Assembly (NCBI RefSeq): GCF_003688995.1
Contig: NZ_PENI01000006.1
Location: 1 to 64,000, forward strand
DNA length: 64,000 bases
Direction: 5' to 3'
Source of the DNA: Streptomyces shenzhenensis
GTDB taxonomy: Bacteria; Actinomycetota; Actinomycetes; Streptomycetales; Streptomycetaceae
Shown: positions 24,336 to 33,667 of the stretch, one piece after another
Layout of the letters: each line of letters opens with the position of its first letter
How positions within the stretch are numbered: the first letter of the stretch is position 1
The notes under the pieces: generated by a model
Database searches by the model: none
Told to the model about the DNA's origin: nothing
The model's input: only the letters and a program-made list of their open reading frames with translations
Program-made: the position numbers and the translations under genes

Positions 24336-25076
24336 ATGCGCATGTCCCGCAGCACGATCGGCACCGTCTTCGTGGCCGGCGCGCTGGGCATGACCCTCAC
24401 CGCCCTCGCCTATCCCGCCATGCTCGGTGTGCAGAAGACGTCGGACAACCCCTCCCTGGTCATCGCCAACACCCGTTATGGGCCGCTCACCGAGGCCGAC
24501 CGCGACTTCGTCATCAAGGTCCGCTCCGCCGGGCTGTGGGAGTACCCGCTGGGCGAGATGGCCCTGGAGAAGGGCTCCACCCCGCAGATGAAGGAGGCCG
24601 GCAAGCATCTGATCGTGGGGCACGCGGGGCTGGACGAGCTGTGCCGCAAGATCGCCCCGGAACTCGGCATCACGCTGCCCAACCAGGCCACGCCGCAACA
24701 GCAGCAGTTCGTGGACACCTCCGCCGCGCAGTCGGGCCGGCAGTTCGACACCACCGCCGCCAACATCATGCGGATCACCCACGGCCAGATCTTCCCGACG
24801 ATCGCCAAGATCCGCGCCGACACCCAGAACACCCTCGTGCGCGAGCTGGCCGACCTCGCCAACGACACCGTGCTCGATCACATCACCGTGCTGGAGAAGA
24901 CGGGGGTGATCAACTTCGACCAGGTCAATTTCCAGCAGACCACCCCGCCCAAGCTCCCCAAGGAACAGCTCACCCCACCCCCGCCCCAGCCCGGCGCCCC
25001 GGTCGTCGCCCTGACCCCCCGCCCCGACCTGAACATCAACACGAAGTCCCCCACCCCGAGCCCCTCGACCGGCTGA
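24336..25076 (+). CDS. Exported DUF4142 protein, copy 1
   Basis: A 246-residue protein; the ATG at 24336 follows CAGGAGG. Residues 1-30 form a signal anchor (TVFVAGALGMTLTALAYPAM). The ferritin-like four-helix DUF4142 domain spans about 48-195: GPLTEADRDFVIKVRSAGLW, EYPLGEMALEKG, HLIVGHAGLDELCRKIAPEL, MRITHGQIFPTIAKIRA, LANDTVLDHITVLE. The tail is Pro-rich. A paralogue with the same architecture is at 47092-47805. The function of DUF4142 proteins is not established; a cell-envelope stress role is often supposed. Confidence 0.9.
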   Translation: MRMSRSTIGTVFVAGALGMTLTALAYPAMLGVQKTSDNPSLVIANTRYGPLTEADRDFVIKVRSAGLWEYPLGEMALEKGSTPQMKEAGKHLIVGHAGLDELCRKIAPELGITLPNQATPQQQQFVDTSAAQSGRQFDTTAANIMRITHGQIFPTIAKIRADTQNTLVRELADLANDTVLDHITVLEKTGVINFDQVNFQQTTPPKLPKEQLTPPPPQPGAPVVALTPRPDLNINTKSPTPSPSTG

Positions 25077-26160
25077 CCCCCTCACCAGAAGCCCGGCGCA
25101 AGCCGAAAGCGGCCCCACTCCGCGAGCGACACGACCGAAACGGCCCGTCGCACCCGCGGAGCATCGTGCTGCCACCAACCCGTCACCGCCCCCGGCAGAG
25201 GGCCGCGACGCGGGCGCCCAGCGGCGGCAGAAGCACGGGCCACAGCCGACGGGAGACTGGGCCCGCAGGCCAGATGCCAGGCGGAAAGAGCGGCATCAAC
25301 CCCCCTCCACGGGCCACGCGACCGACAGAGCCCGCAGCACCCGCGGAGCGGCAGCAGAAACACGGGCACGGTCAGCGGAAAGCTGGGCCCGGGGCCACGA
25401 GCCCGGCGGAAGCCACCAGGCAGAGCTGGATCTGCCCCACCCCGGAGCGGGGCCCCATGCCATCGCCCTGGGCGCCTGGCGCCCGCGGATCCGACCGCTT
25501 CGGCGACACCCCCAGCCCGTTCAAACGGCACAAGGCGACGGGCCGCAGCCGACGGAGGCTGGGCGGAAAGACCGGCGCCAAGCCCCTCCACGGGCGACCC
25601 GACCCGAAAGGACCCGCAGCACCCGGCCACAGCCGGGAGATCCCAGCGGCAGCAAAAACAGCGGCCGCAGCCGACGGAAGCTGGGCCCGCAGGCCAGGTG
25701 CCGGGCGGAAAGAGCGGCATCAACCCTCTCCACGGGCCACGCGACCGACAGAGCCCGCAGCACCCGCGGAGCATCACGCTGCCACCAACCCGTCGCCGCC
25801 CCCCGGCAGAGGCCACGGCACGGGCGCCCAGCGCCAGCAGAAACACCGGCCACAGCCGACGGGAGACTAGGCCCGCAGGCCAGGTGCCAGGCGGAAAGAG
25901 CGGCATCAACCCTCTCCACGGGCCACGCGACCCGAAAGGACCCGCAGCACCCGGCCACAGCCGGGAGATCCCAGCGGCAGCAGAAGCACCGGCCACAGCC
26001 GACGGAAAGCTGGGCCCGCAGGCCAGGTGCCAGGCGGAAAAGGCGGTATCAACCCTCCCGCGACCGACAACGCCCGCAGCACCCGCGGAGCATCACTCCG
26101 CCCCCAGCGGCGGCAGAAGCACCGGCCGCGGTCAGCGGAAAGGTGGGCGTCGGGCGCGTC
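25077..26160. repeat. 1.1-kb field of imperfect interspersed repeats
   Basis: No gene is supported. The word CGGAAAGAGCGGCATCAACC occurs at 25282, 25706 and 25892, with a variant at 26034 (GGCGGTATC) and a decayed one near 25560. Each copy is preceded by GCCGACGG(G)A..CTGGGCCCGCAGG and mostly followed by CTCCACGGGCCACGCGACC and CCCGCAGCACCCG. A longer block around 25125-25330 (CCGCGGAGCATC..GCTGCCACCAACCCGTC) returns at 25738-25950, so higher-order duplications exist. Open frames across it on both strands are Trp/Cys/Gly-rich or Arg/Pro-rich low-complexity translations of the repeat. Confidence 0.85.
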
Positions 26161-26334
26161 AGCCTCGTACGCACTCCCCGCCCCGCGAACAGACCGGCCC
26201 CGTAACCCGACCCCGCGCCCCGAAGACAAGGCGACCGCACGGGATCTGGTGCTGAATGCAGGCCGGAGGGAACGCGGCGGCGTTCGGCGCCGTCCTCGGG
26301 GGCGGGGACGCGTCGGGCGAGGAGAAGAGGGGCC

Positions 26335-26802
26335 GTGTCCAGTCGGCAACCGGACAGTGACAGACCGAAGGGCGAGGGCGACGGCACTCCGCCCGTCCCG
26401 GACACGGTGTGGCAGAAGTTCCTCGACGACACCGAGCGGGCCATCCGCAGGTCCGCGCCCAGGGAGCCGTCCGCCTGGGAGCGGACCGCACCGCCGCCGG
26501 AGCCGGACGCGGTCGGCGAGCTGTGGCAGCGCCCCGACCCATGGCCGGGCCCGGCCTGGCGGGACATGGACCGCCCCGCCAGGCGCCGCCGAGTGGGCCG
26601 CGTCCTCGGCACGCTCGCCGCGGCGGCACTGGCCCTGTCCGCCCTCTCGCTGCTGCCCGCGGGCTCGGGCGGCGGCCCGGCGAGTGCCGACGACGCCACC
26701 TCGCAGCAGTCGGAGGACGTCCCGGATCGGCTGCCCACGGCGACCGCCTCGCCGACCCTCCCGACGCCGGCTGCCCCGACGCCGACGGTTCACTCCGGGT
26801 AG
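26335..26802 (+). CDS. Single-pass membrane protein, unknown function
   Basis: A 155-residue protein starting with GTG behind GAGGGGCC. Residues 1-80 are hydrophilic and Pro/Arg-rich (VWQKFLDDTERAIRRSAPRE then LWQRPDPWPGPAWRDMDRPA), 85-107 form one membrane helix (RVLGTLAAAALALSALSLLP), and the rest is a short Ser/Thr/Pro-rich extracellular tail. The topology suggests a cytoplasmic N-terminus. No domain was recognised. It begins just beyond the repeat field and precedes a second membrane protein by about 80 bases. Confidence 0.65.
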   Translation: MSSRQPDSDRPKGEGDGTPPVPDTVWQKFLDDTERAIRRSAPREPSAWERTAPPPEPDAVGELWQRPDPWPGPAWRDMDRPARRRRVGRVLGTLAAAALALSALSLLPAGSGGGPASADDATSQQSEDVPDRLPTATASPTLPTPAAPTPTVHSG

Positions 26803-26879
26803 GACCTGCCGTCGCGCCGCCACAGGAGGACACTGAAAGGCGAGAGGTGTCTGTCGGTGCCGCAAAGGGGGTGTCGACC

Positions 26880-27461
26880 ATGGCTAGGACACAGCTCCGC
26901 CGGGTGCGGACCTGGCGCTGGCGCCGTAATCCGCTCAGGCGCCGCAGTGACGTCGTCGAGGCCTGGATCGTGCTCGCGGCATGGGTGATCGCCCTGGTCG
27001 GCAGCGCGTTCGCGGGACTGCTCGCGGCGTCCACGGTGGGCCGGGACCTGGCCCAGCAGCGGGCGGAGCGGCACACGGTCTCGGCCGTCGTCACCGAGAA
27101 GGCGCCGGTCGGCCCGTCCGCCCAGACGCTGGACGGCGGTCATGTCTGGGCCACCGTGCGCTACGCGTCCCCGGACGGCTCGACGCACCTCGCCCGGACG
27201 GAGGTGCCACCCGGCGCTCCGCAGGGCACCCGGGTCACGGTGTGGACGGACGCGCACGGCAAGGTGACGTCGAAGCCGCTGGCCGGCGGTGACGCGACGT
27301 TCCAGTCGGTCTGGACCGGCGTCCTGGTGGCGGTGGCCACCGCAGGCGGCGTGGCCGGCTGCGCCCAGTTCGCCCGCTCCAGGCTGGAGCAACGCCGTAT
27401 GGACCAGTGGGCCGAGGAGTGGGAGCGCGTCGACACCCGCTGGGGCGGCAAGACGGGCTGA
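26880..27461 (+). CDS. Rv1733c-type two-helix membrane protein
   Basis: A 193-residue protein with two membrane helices (about 28-48, WIVLAAWVIALVGSAFAGLL, and 143-163, VWTGVLVAVATAGGVAGCAQ) around a roughly 90-residue outer loop (VSAVVTEKAPVG, GHVWATVRYASPDGST, GTRVTVWTDAHGKVTSKPL). This is the Rv1733c family arrangement common in actinobacteria; function unknown. I use the ATG at 26880; a GTG nine bases earlier has GGGG directly against it. Confidence 0.8.
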   Translation: MARTQLRRVRTWRWRRNPLRRRSDVVEAWIVLAAWVIALVGSAFAGLLAASTVGRDLAQQRAERHTVSAVVTEKAPVGPSAQTLDGGHVWATVRYASPDGSTHLARTEVPPGAPQGTRVTVWTDAHGKVTSKPLAGGDATFQSVWTGVLVAVATAGGVAGCAQFARSRLEQRRMDQWAEEWERVDTRWGGKTG

Positions 27462-27805
27462 CCCCGCCCCCGCCCCGCCCGACACCAAGGCGCGCCCCGC
27501 CCACCACCAAGGCGCCCCGCGCAGCGCCGCACACCGGCCCGCCCAACCGGGCCCACACACCGCACACCAGCCCGCTCAACCAGACCCACACACCGCACAC
27601 CTCACGAAACTCCCACGCCCCACCAAACACCTCCGCACCGCCGCACGCCCCCACCGCGTGCGGCGAATCTGCGCAGGAGTGCCACACGGGCTGCACACAG
27701 ACATTCGAAAGGATCGTTAGCGTTGCTGGCCGCTCGTCCGGTGTGCGAGCGCGATCAGGCCGTGCCCGACGGGCCCACGGCGCCAGCGACCCAGGAAGAC
27801 CGCGA
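27462..27805. other. 344-bp intergenic region
   Basis: A C- and A-rich, purine-poor stretch of ACC/CAC-type words with no gene, no clear hairpin and no conserved repeat. The promoter of the following zinc-ribbon gene must lie in its right third. Confidence 0.55.
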
Positions 27806-28669
27806 ATGGACTACTGCTCCTCGTGTCGTCGGTACCTCAACGGCGCCCTGGTGTGTCCCGGGTGCGGCGCCTACGCCCCGGACATCGCCCCCGACCTCAC
27901 CGCGCACGGCACCGCGGCCACCGCTGTCGCCCCGGCCCTGCCGGCCCTCGCGGCCGACACCCCGGCCGCCCGGCCGGCCACGGCGTGGGACACCTGGCAG
28001 GACCCGGCCGCGCCCGACGGGCCGGGGTCCGGGCCCGACGCCACGGACGCCACGCCCGCGGCCGATGACCTCGCGAGCCCGGAACCCACGGGCGAGGGCC
28101 GCGCGGCGCGCCGCCGGCAGCGGGCCCGGTGGAAGAAGAACCAGCGCCGTGCCGTGGTGGCGACGGCCGTCGCGCTCGTCGGAGGCGGCCTCACCCTCGC
28201 CTCGCTGGACCGCCATTCCGGCGCCAGGCCGCAGGCGGCAGAGGCTCCGGACAACCGCAGCATGGGCCTCGCGGACGAGCTGCCGGAGCAGACCCGCCCG
28301 GCGGCGCCGACCGCCGACCGCACCTCGACCACCGCTCCCCGCTCACAGGATCAGAAGACCGGCGACGCCCCGCGGCAGCGCGCCGTGGCGGTGGCCGCGC
28401 CGCGCACGACGTCACCGGCCACCCGCCCGGACGCCGCCGGCGCACCTCGTCCGGCCGTCACCTCCGTACCGGGGCAGCCGAGCGCCACGCCGTCCGCCGC
28501 CGCGTCGGACCCGGCCCGCACGGGCACGGCGGCGCAGCAGCCGAGCGCGCCCGAGACCGCCACCACCACGGCACCGGCCGAGGACACCCCGCAGACCGAC
28601 ACCCCCGCCTCGTCGGCGCCCGCCGCAGAGCCGACGCGGCTGTGCCTGCTCGTGCTGTGCCTCGGCTGA
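27806..28669 (+). CDS. Zinc-ribbon membrane protein (SCO2400-like)
   Basis: A 287-residue protein; the ATG at 27806 follows CAGGAAG. The first 20 residues (MDYCSSCRRYLNGALVCPGC) form a CxxC-CxxC zinc ribbon. A basic stretch (RRRQRARWKKNQRR) precedes a membrane helix at about 113-130 (AVVATAVALVGGGLTLASL), and the outer part is a Thr/Pro/Ala-rich low-complexity stalk ending in RLCLLVLCLG. This layout recurs in Streptomyces proteins called SCO2400-like. The short hydrophobic Cys-containing end is unusual and may anchor or cross-link the stalk. Function unknown. Confidence 0.75.
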   Translation: MDYCSSCRRYLNGALVCPGCGAYAPDIAPDLTAHGTAATAVAPALPALAADTPAARPATAWDTWQDPAAPDGPGSGPDATDATPAADDLASPEPTGEGRAARRRQRARWKKNQRRAVVATAVALVGGGLTLASLDRHSGARPQAAEAPDNRSMGLADELPEQTRPAAPTADRTSTTAPRSQDQKTGDAPRQRAVAVAAPRTTSPATRPDAAGAPRPAVTSVPGQPSATPSAAASDPARTGTAAQQPSAPETATTTAPAEDTPQTDTPASSAPAAEPTRLCLLVLCLG

Positions 28670-28812
28670 CGCCGGGTCACCCACCGTCCGGCACCCGGTC
28701 ACCCCACCCCGCACCCCGCCTCTCCTCCCGCCCGCCACCCGAACAGAAGGAGCAGATAGGGCAGATGGGGGCATAAGTCGCCGCGCCCGCTCATCGCTGC
28801 CATAGTGCGGCC

Positions 28813-30315
28813 ATGAAGATCAGGAAGGCGTCGGCCCTCGTTCTCACCGGTGCCGTCGGGATCACCGGTGCCGCCCTCCTCGTCGGCACCCTCCCTCACG
28901 ACAGCCGCCGCGCCCCTGCCCGCTCCGGCGCCCACGCGCCCGTCGCGGCCCCGTCCCCCGGCGCCCCCGGCATCGGCGACCCGCTCGTGCCGCTCGACGG
29001 CAACGGCGGCTACACGGTGCGCCGTTACACCCTCGACTTCGACTGGCGGGCGCCCCGGACGCCGTTCGCCGCCGGTGCCACCATCGACGCCACCGCCACC
29101 CAGGCGCTGTCCCGCTTCGACCTCGACTTCGCGGGCAACACGCTGCGTACGGTCACCGTGGACGGCGCCCCCGCGCGGGCGGTGCGCGAGGGCGACGAAC
29201 TCGTCGTCACCCCGGCCCGGCCGATCCCGGACGGCGCCGCCTTCACCGTGCACGTCGCCTACACCGCCGACCCGACGCAGCAGCGCCACCGCGACGACGC
29301 GATCGGGTCCTACGGCTGGATGCCGACGGCCGACGGCACCGTGCTGTGTCTCCAGCCCGACGGCGCCAAACTGGTCTTCCCGGCCAATGACCACCCGAGC
29401 CAACGCGCCCCGGTCACCTTCCGCGTCACCACCCCGCCGGAGCTGAGCGCGGTGGCGGGCGGCCGGCTGGTCGAGCGGGTCCGCCGGCCCGACGGCCGGA
29501 TCCGCTGGACCTACGACTCCGAGCAGCCGGTCGCCGCGCAGCTGGTGCAACTGGCCATCGGCAGGTTCACGTTCACCGAGAGCCGCGGCCCGCGCGGGCT
29601 GCCCGTGCGGGACGCGGTGCCGCAGGACCTCGTGGACGGCACCGCGGCCTACCGCGCGCTCACCCCGGAGCACCTGGACTGGCTGGAGCAGCGGCTCGGC
29701 CCGTACCCGTTCCGCCGCTACGGCGTGCTGGTCGGCGACACCGGTCTGCCGGTGGCCCTGGAGACGCAGCAGCTGTCCGTCGTACCGAGCGCCAGGCTGC
29801 TCGGCGACCGGGTCGGCGCCGAACGGGACCTCGTGCACGAGCTGGCCCATCAGTGGACCGGCAACAGCGTCGCCCTGCGGCGCTGGTCCGACCTGTGGCT
29901 GAGCGAGGGTCACGCCCGTTTCTACGAACGCCTCTACACCGACACGCACGGCGGCCCCGGTCTGGAGGACGCGATGCGGTCGGCGTACGAGCAGCACGAC
30001 CGGTGGCGGCACGACGACGGGGCGCCCGCCGAGCCCACCGAGCCCTCGCTGTTCCGTCAGATCCGCTACGACGGCTCGGCGCTGGTGTTCTACGCCCTGC
30101 GCGAGGAGGTCGGCGAGGAGACCTTCGAGCGGATCGAACGCACCTGGGTGACGCGGTATCAGGGCCGGGCCGCGGGCACCGGGGACTTCATCGCGCTCGC
30201 CTCCGAGGTCGCGGGCCGGGATCTGCGGCCGTTTCTGACCCCGTGGCTGTACGGGGAACACGCCCCGCCGATGCCCGGTCACCCCGACTGGCGGGTGCGT
30301 CCGGTCGAGGACTGA
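28813..30315 (+). CDS. Exported M1-family zinc metallopeptidase
   Basis: A 500-residue aminopeptidase-like protein. Residues 1-30 form a signal peptide. The beta-saddle N-terminal domain of M1 enzymes is present (YTVRRYTLDFDWRA and so on), and the catalytic site is complete: HELAH at about 342-346 and the third zinc ligand Glu in WLSEGHARF about 19 residues later. LPVALETQQLSVV stands where the GxMEN substrate motif of M1 enzymes would be, so the canonical Gly-Met-Glu-Asn is altered to VALET. It should act outside the cell on peptides. No strong ribosome site precedes the ATG at 28813. Confidence 0.92.
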   Translation: MKIRKASALVLTGAVGITGAALLVGTLPHDSRRAPARSGAHAPVAAPSPGAPGIGDPLVPLDGNGGYTVRRYTLDFDWRAPRTPFAAGATIDATATQALSRFDLDFAGNTLRTVTVDGAPARAVREGDELVVTPARPIPDGAAFTVHVAYTADPTQQRHRDDAIGSYGWMPTADGTVLCLQPDGAKLVFPANDHPSQRAPVTFRVTTPPELSAVAGGRLVERVRRPDGRIRWTYDSEQPVAAQLVQLAIGRFTFTESRGPRGLPVRDAVPQDLVDGTAAYRALTPEHLDWLEQRLGPYPFRRYGVLVGDTGLPVALETQQLSVVPSARLLGDRVGAERDLVHELAHQWTGNSVALRRWSDLWLSEGHARFYERLYTDTHGGPGLEDAMRSAYEQHDRWRHDDGAPAEPTEPSLFRQIRYDGSALVFYALREEVGEETFERIERTWVTRYQGRAAGTGDFIALASEVAGRDLRPFLTPWLYGEHAPPMPGHPDWRVRPVED

Positions 30316-30320
30316 ACGGG

Positions 30321-30356
30321 CCCGTCGGCGGGGCGGACGCACTGCCGCCGACCGGG
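30321..30356 (+). terminator. Hairpin after the M1 peptidase gene
   Basis: CCCGTCGGCGG at 30321 and CCGCCGACCGGG ending at 30356 pair around a 13-base loop, six bases after the peptidase stop. Confidence 0.6.
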
Positions 30357-30508
30357 TGGCCTGTGCGGGGCGGATGGTCCACGCCGGTGACCTTCGGCGC
30401 GCGCCTGCGCGCCCGGCACGGAAACGTACGAGAAGTGGCGTGCGGGGCAACTCCCTTGCCCTGGTTGCGCTTGTCCGTGCTGCGACGAGCCCGTTGGAGT
30501 CACCCGCA

Positions 30509-32509
30509 ATGAGAGAACGTGTCGCCTCCCGTGTCCGCGTCGCCCTGCGCGGACACCGCCTGACGGTCTGTGTGGCCACGTCGTCGGTGCTCGCGCTCCC
30601 GCTGCTGGCCTTCCCGCCCGGCGGCGACACGGTGGACGAACGGACCCTGCAGCACGATTTCCAGGCCGCCGCGAAGGAATACCGCGTGCCGCAGAGCGTG
30701 CTCATGGGCGTCTCCTACCTGCAGTCGCGCTGGGACACGCACTCCGGTGCCCCGAGCGTCAACGGCGGGTACGGGCCGATGCACCTGGTGGACGGGGCCC
30801 GGACGGCGCCGGCGGCCACCTCGGCGCCGCCGCGGACCGGCGACCGGAACCTCGCCGGGCCGCCGCCGGAGGCACCGCTCCCGATGAGCCCGTCACTCCA
30901 GCCGGCCGAACTGCGCCGCGCCGCCCGGCTGACCGGCGCCTCGGCGGAGCGGCTGCGCACGGACCCCGCGGCCAATGTGCGCGGCGGCGCCGCGGTGCTG
31001 GCGGAGACCCAGCGGCAGCTCGGCAAGCCGCTCAGCGACAACCCGGCCGACTGGTGGGAGGCGGTGGCCCGGTTCCCGGGTGCGGCCGACACCGCCGCGG
31101 CGACGGCCTTCGCGAACGACGTCTTCTCGCTGATCCGCAAGGGCGCGCAGCGCACCACCGAGGAGGGGCAGCACGTCACCCTGGCCGCCCAGCCGGGTGT
31201 GCGCCCGCAGGTCCAGCCGAGTGCGCGCCCGCGCCCCCAGCCGACGGTGCAGGACCCGGACCGGCCCGAGCAGGTCGAGTGCCCGGCGGAGGTGATCTGC
31301 GGCTGGCTCAGCGCGCCGTACGTCCAGTTCGACGACCGGTACGGCAATCACGATCTGGCCGACCGGCCCCGGGACGAGAAGATCGAGTACATCGTCATCC
31401 ATGACACCGAGGCGTCCCTCGACTCCATGCTCAAGACGGTCCAGGACCCGTCGGAGGCGTCCTGGCACTACTCGGTGCGCTCCAGCGACGGCCACATCAC
31501 CCAGCACATCAGGACCAAGGACGAGGCCTGGCACTCGGGCAGCCAGTTCGTGAACGCCCGCTCGATCGGTATCGAGCATGAGGGTTTCCTCACCCGGCCC
31601 GACGCCTGGTACACCGAGGAGATGTACCGGTCCTCGGCCCGGCTCGTGCGCTATCTGGCCGAGAAGTACGACATCCCGCTGGACCGGCAGCACATCTTCG
31701 GCCACGACAACGTGCCCGCCCCGACCGGCGACTCCATTCCCGACATGCACGACGACCCGGGCCCGTTCTGGGACTGGCGGCACTACTTCGACCTGCTCGG
31801 CGCGCCGCTGAAGGCGACGGCCGGGGCGGACAGTTCGATGGTGATGATCCTGCCGGACTACACCGCCCACAGGCCGGCGTACACGGGCTGCGCCGGCGCC
31901 GGTCTGCCGTGCGCGGCGCACGGGTCCAGCGCCGTGCGGCTGCACACCGAGCCGCGCGAGAACGCCCCGCTGATCCAGGACCGGGGCCGCCGCCCGAACG
32001 GCGAGGAGTCCACGAAGGACGTCAACGACCTGGGGTCGCGGGTCTCCGCCGGCCAGACCTACGCGGTCGCCGGGCGCCAGGGCGACTGGACGGCGATCTG
32101 GTACCTGGGCCAAAGGGCCTGGTTCAAGAACCCGAAGAGCGCGCCGACGGCCGTCGGCGCGGCGGGGAAGACGGTGACGCCGAAGAGCGGCCTGGCCGAG
32201 ATCCCGGTGTACGGACGGGCGCTGCCGGAGGCCGACGCCTACCCGGCGGACATCGAGGAGGCACCCGAGGCGCCGCTGCCGTACACCGTCAAGGCGGGCC
32301 AGCGGTACGTCACCCAGGCCCGGCTGACCGGCTCCTACACCGACCGGTCCGCCTTCGCCTACTCGCCGAGCCCGGTGGTGCAGGGCAGCGAGGAGTACTA
32401 CGAGATCCAGTTCGGCTACCGGCTCGGCTACGTCCGGGCGAGCGACGTGGAGGTGGTGGACGCGCCGGGGCCGGCGCCCGAGCAGCCCGCGCGGCCACAG
32501 TCCAAGTGA
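30509..32509 (+). CDS. Exported N-acetylmuramoyl-L-alanine amidase (Amidase_2), modular
   Basis: A 666-residue protein; the ATG at 30509 follows TTGGAG. A signal segment lies at 19-36 (LTVCVATSSVLALPLLAF). Residues about 50-90 and 130-215 resemble a lytic-transglycosylase-like helical module (VPQSVLMGVSYLQSRWDTH, ADWWEAVARFPGA). An Amidase_2 domain fills about 290-430, with zinc ligands in YIVIHDTEAS, WHYSVRSSDGHI and IFGHDNVPAPTGD. The C-terminal 200 residues contain SH3-like segments (VRLHTEPRENAPLI, YAVAGRQGDWTAIWYLGQ) expected to bind the wall. It is the second muramoyl amidase in the window. Confidence 0.9.
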   Translation: MRERVASRVRVALRGHRLTVCVATSSVLALPLLAFPPGGDTVDERTLQHDFQAAAKEYRVPQSVLMGVSYLQSRWDTHSGAPSVNGGYGPMHLVDGARTAPAATSAPPRTGDRNLAGPPPEAPLPMSPSLQPAELRRAARLTGASAERLRTDPAANVRGGAAVLAETQRQLGKPLSDNPADWWEAVARFPGAADTAAATAFANDVFSLIRKGAQRTTEEGQHVTLAAQPGVRPQVQPSARPRPQPTVQDPDRPEQVECPAEVICGWLSAPYVQFDDRYGNHDLADRPRDEKIEYIVIHDTEASLDSMLKTVQDPSEASWHYSVRSSDGHITQHIRTKDEAWHSGSQFVNARSIGIEHEGFLTRPDAWYTEEMYRSSARLVRYLAEKYDIPLDRQHIFGHDNVPAPTGDSIPDMHDDPGPFWDWRHYFDLLGAPLKATAGADSSMVMILPDYTAHRPAYTGCAGAGLPCAAHGSSAVRLHTEPRENAPLIQDRGRRPNGEESTKDVNDLGSRVSAGQTYAVAGRQGDWTAIWYLGQRAWFKNPKSAPTAVGAAGKTVTPKSGLAEIPVYGRALPEADAYPADIEEAPEAPLPYTVKAGQRYVTQARLTGSYTDRSAFAYSPSPVVQGSEEYYEIQFGYRLGYVRASDVEVVDAPGPAPEQPARPQSK

Positions 32510-32571
32510 CGGCGGCCCGGCCCCCCGCTTTCCATACCTGTTGCATAGGAAACCCGCATACGGTCGCCCGC

Positions 32572-33558
32572 ATGGATCTGTCCGGGCCGATCATCGTCGC
32601 GGGGGCCCTGGTGGGCTTCGCCGTGGGACTCACCGGCATGGGCGGGGGAGCCCTGATGACCCCGGTCATGGTCATGGTGTTCGGGGTGAACCCCACCGCC
32701 GCCATCGGCAGCGACCTGGCCGCGTCGGTGTTCATGAAGCCGTTCGGCGCGTTCGTGCACCACCGGGCCGGCACCGTGCGCCTCGACCTCGTACGGTGGC
32801 TGCTGCCGACCGCCGTCCCGGCCGCGTTCGGCGGGGTCTTCCTGCTCCGCGCCCTCGGCGACGGCGACGCGCTCCAGCAGCGGGTCAAGTACGTCGTGGG
32901 CGCCACGCTGGTGCTCGCCGTCGCCGGGATGCTGGTGCGCATGTGGCTCGACCGCCGCCGGACCGCCTCGGACGCCGAGGACGCCCGGGTGCCCGTGCGG
33001 CCCGTGGCGACCCTGCTGATCGGCCTGGTGGGCGGCACGATCGTCGGCATGACGTCGGTCGGCTCGGGCTCCCTGATCATCGTCATGCTGATGCTGGCCC
33101 ACCCCCGGCTGAAGGCCAACCACCTGGTGGGCACCGACCTGGTGCAGGCGATCCCGGTGGTGGCCGCCGCCGCGCTGGGTCATCTGCTGGTCGGGGACGC
33201 CGATCTGGGGCTCGCGGGGACGCTCCTGATCGGCGCGGTTCCCGGGGTCGTCCTGGGCGCCGTCGTCTCCAGCCGGGTGAGCGGCCCGGCGGTGCGCTGG
33301 GCCCTGGTGGTGCTGCTGACCGGATCCGCCCTGTCGATGCTCCAGGCCCCCTCCGCCGTCCTGCTGCCGGCCTGCCTCGGCATGGCGGCTCTAGGCCCTG
33401 TCGTCAAATTCACGCCTGCCCCGCGACGCCATGCACGCACTCTCGCCGCACCGGACACAGGCCCAAGTACGTCCAGTACGAGGACCCGCGCCCGGCACAC
33501 CGAGAGCACGCACCTGACGCCGCAGGGCCCGCCCTCCGGGCGGACGACGGGAATTTGA
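32572..33558 (+). CDS. TauE/SafE-family sulfite/anion permease with element-derived C-terminus
   Basis: Eight or so membrane helices (IIVAGALVGFAVGLTGMGGG and VGGTIVGMTSVGSGSLIIVM are the two TauE signature repeats) identify the sulfite/organosulfonate exporter family. Residues 1-274 are ordinary permease. From residue 275 (33394) the frame runs into a terminal-inverted-repeat element and the last 54 residues (GPVVKFTPAPRRHARTLAAP and on) are encoded by it. The native C-terminus is therefore replaced, though all helices seem to be kept. No ribosome site of note precedes the ATG at 32572. Confidence 0.88.
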   Translation: MDLSGPIIVAGALVGFAVGLTGMGGGALMTPVMVMVFGVNPTAAIGSDLAASVFMKPFGAFVHHRAGTVRLDLVRWLLPTAVPAAFGGVFLLRALGDGDALQQRVKYVVGATLVLAVAGMLVRMWLDRRRTASDAEDARVPVRPVATLLIGLVGGTIVGMTSVGSGSLIIVMLMLAHPRLKANHLVGTDLVQAIPVVAAAALGHLLVGDADLGLAGTLLIGAVPGVVLGAVVSSRVSGPAVRWALVVLLTGSALSMLQAPSAVLLPACLGMAALGPVVKFTPAPRRHARTLAAPDTGPSTSSTRTRARHTESTHLTPQGPPSGRTTGI

Positions 33559-33568
33559 CGACAGGACC
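33394..33568. mobile_element. MITE-like element, 175 bp, at the 3' end of the permease gene
   Basis: GGCCCTGTCGTCAAATTC (33394-33411) and GAATTTGACGACAGGACC (33551-33568) are inverted repeats with 17 of 18 bases matching. There is no transposase inside. The left end joins a CTAG (33391-33394). Non-autonomous elements with these ends are familiar from Streptomyces intergenic regions; the parental IS is probably of a CTAG-targeting DDE family, which is inference. No clear target duplication is seen at the right flank. Confidence 0.75.
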
Positions 33569-33667
33569 CAGGCGTGCTCGGCACGGTGCGCGCCCGGCGC
33601 CGTGCCGGGCCGGACCCGGTGCGGGCCGAGGGGCCGCGGGGCGAGCGCGCCGCCGTGTGACCGCCGC

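Noticed and set aside
25077..26160. CRISPR array
   Set aside because: Repeat words are 20 bases or longer but spacing is irregular (424, 186, 142 bases), the intervening DNA is itself repeated, and no cas gene is present.
30357..30508. c-di-AMP riboswitch before the amidase gene
   Set aside because: Streptomyces wall hydrolases often carry one, but the conserved core sequences are not visible in this leader.
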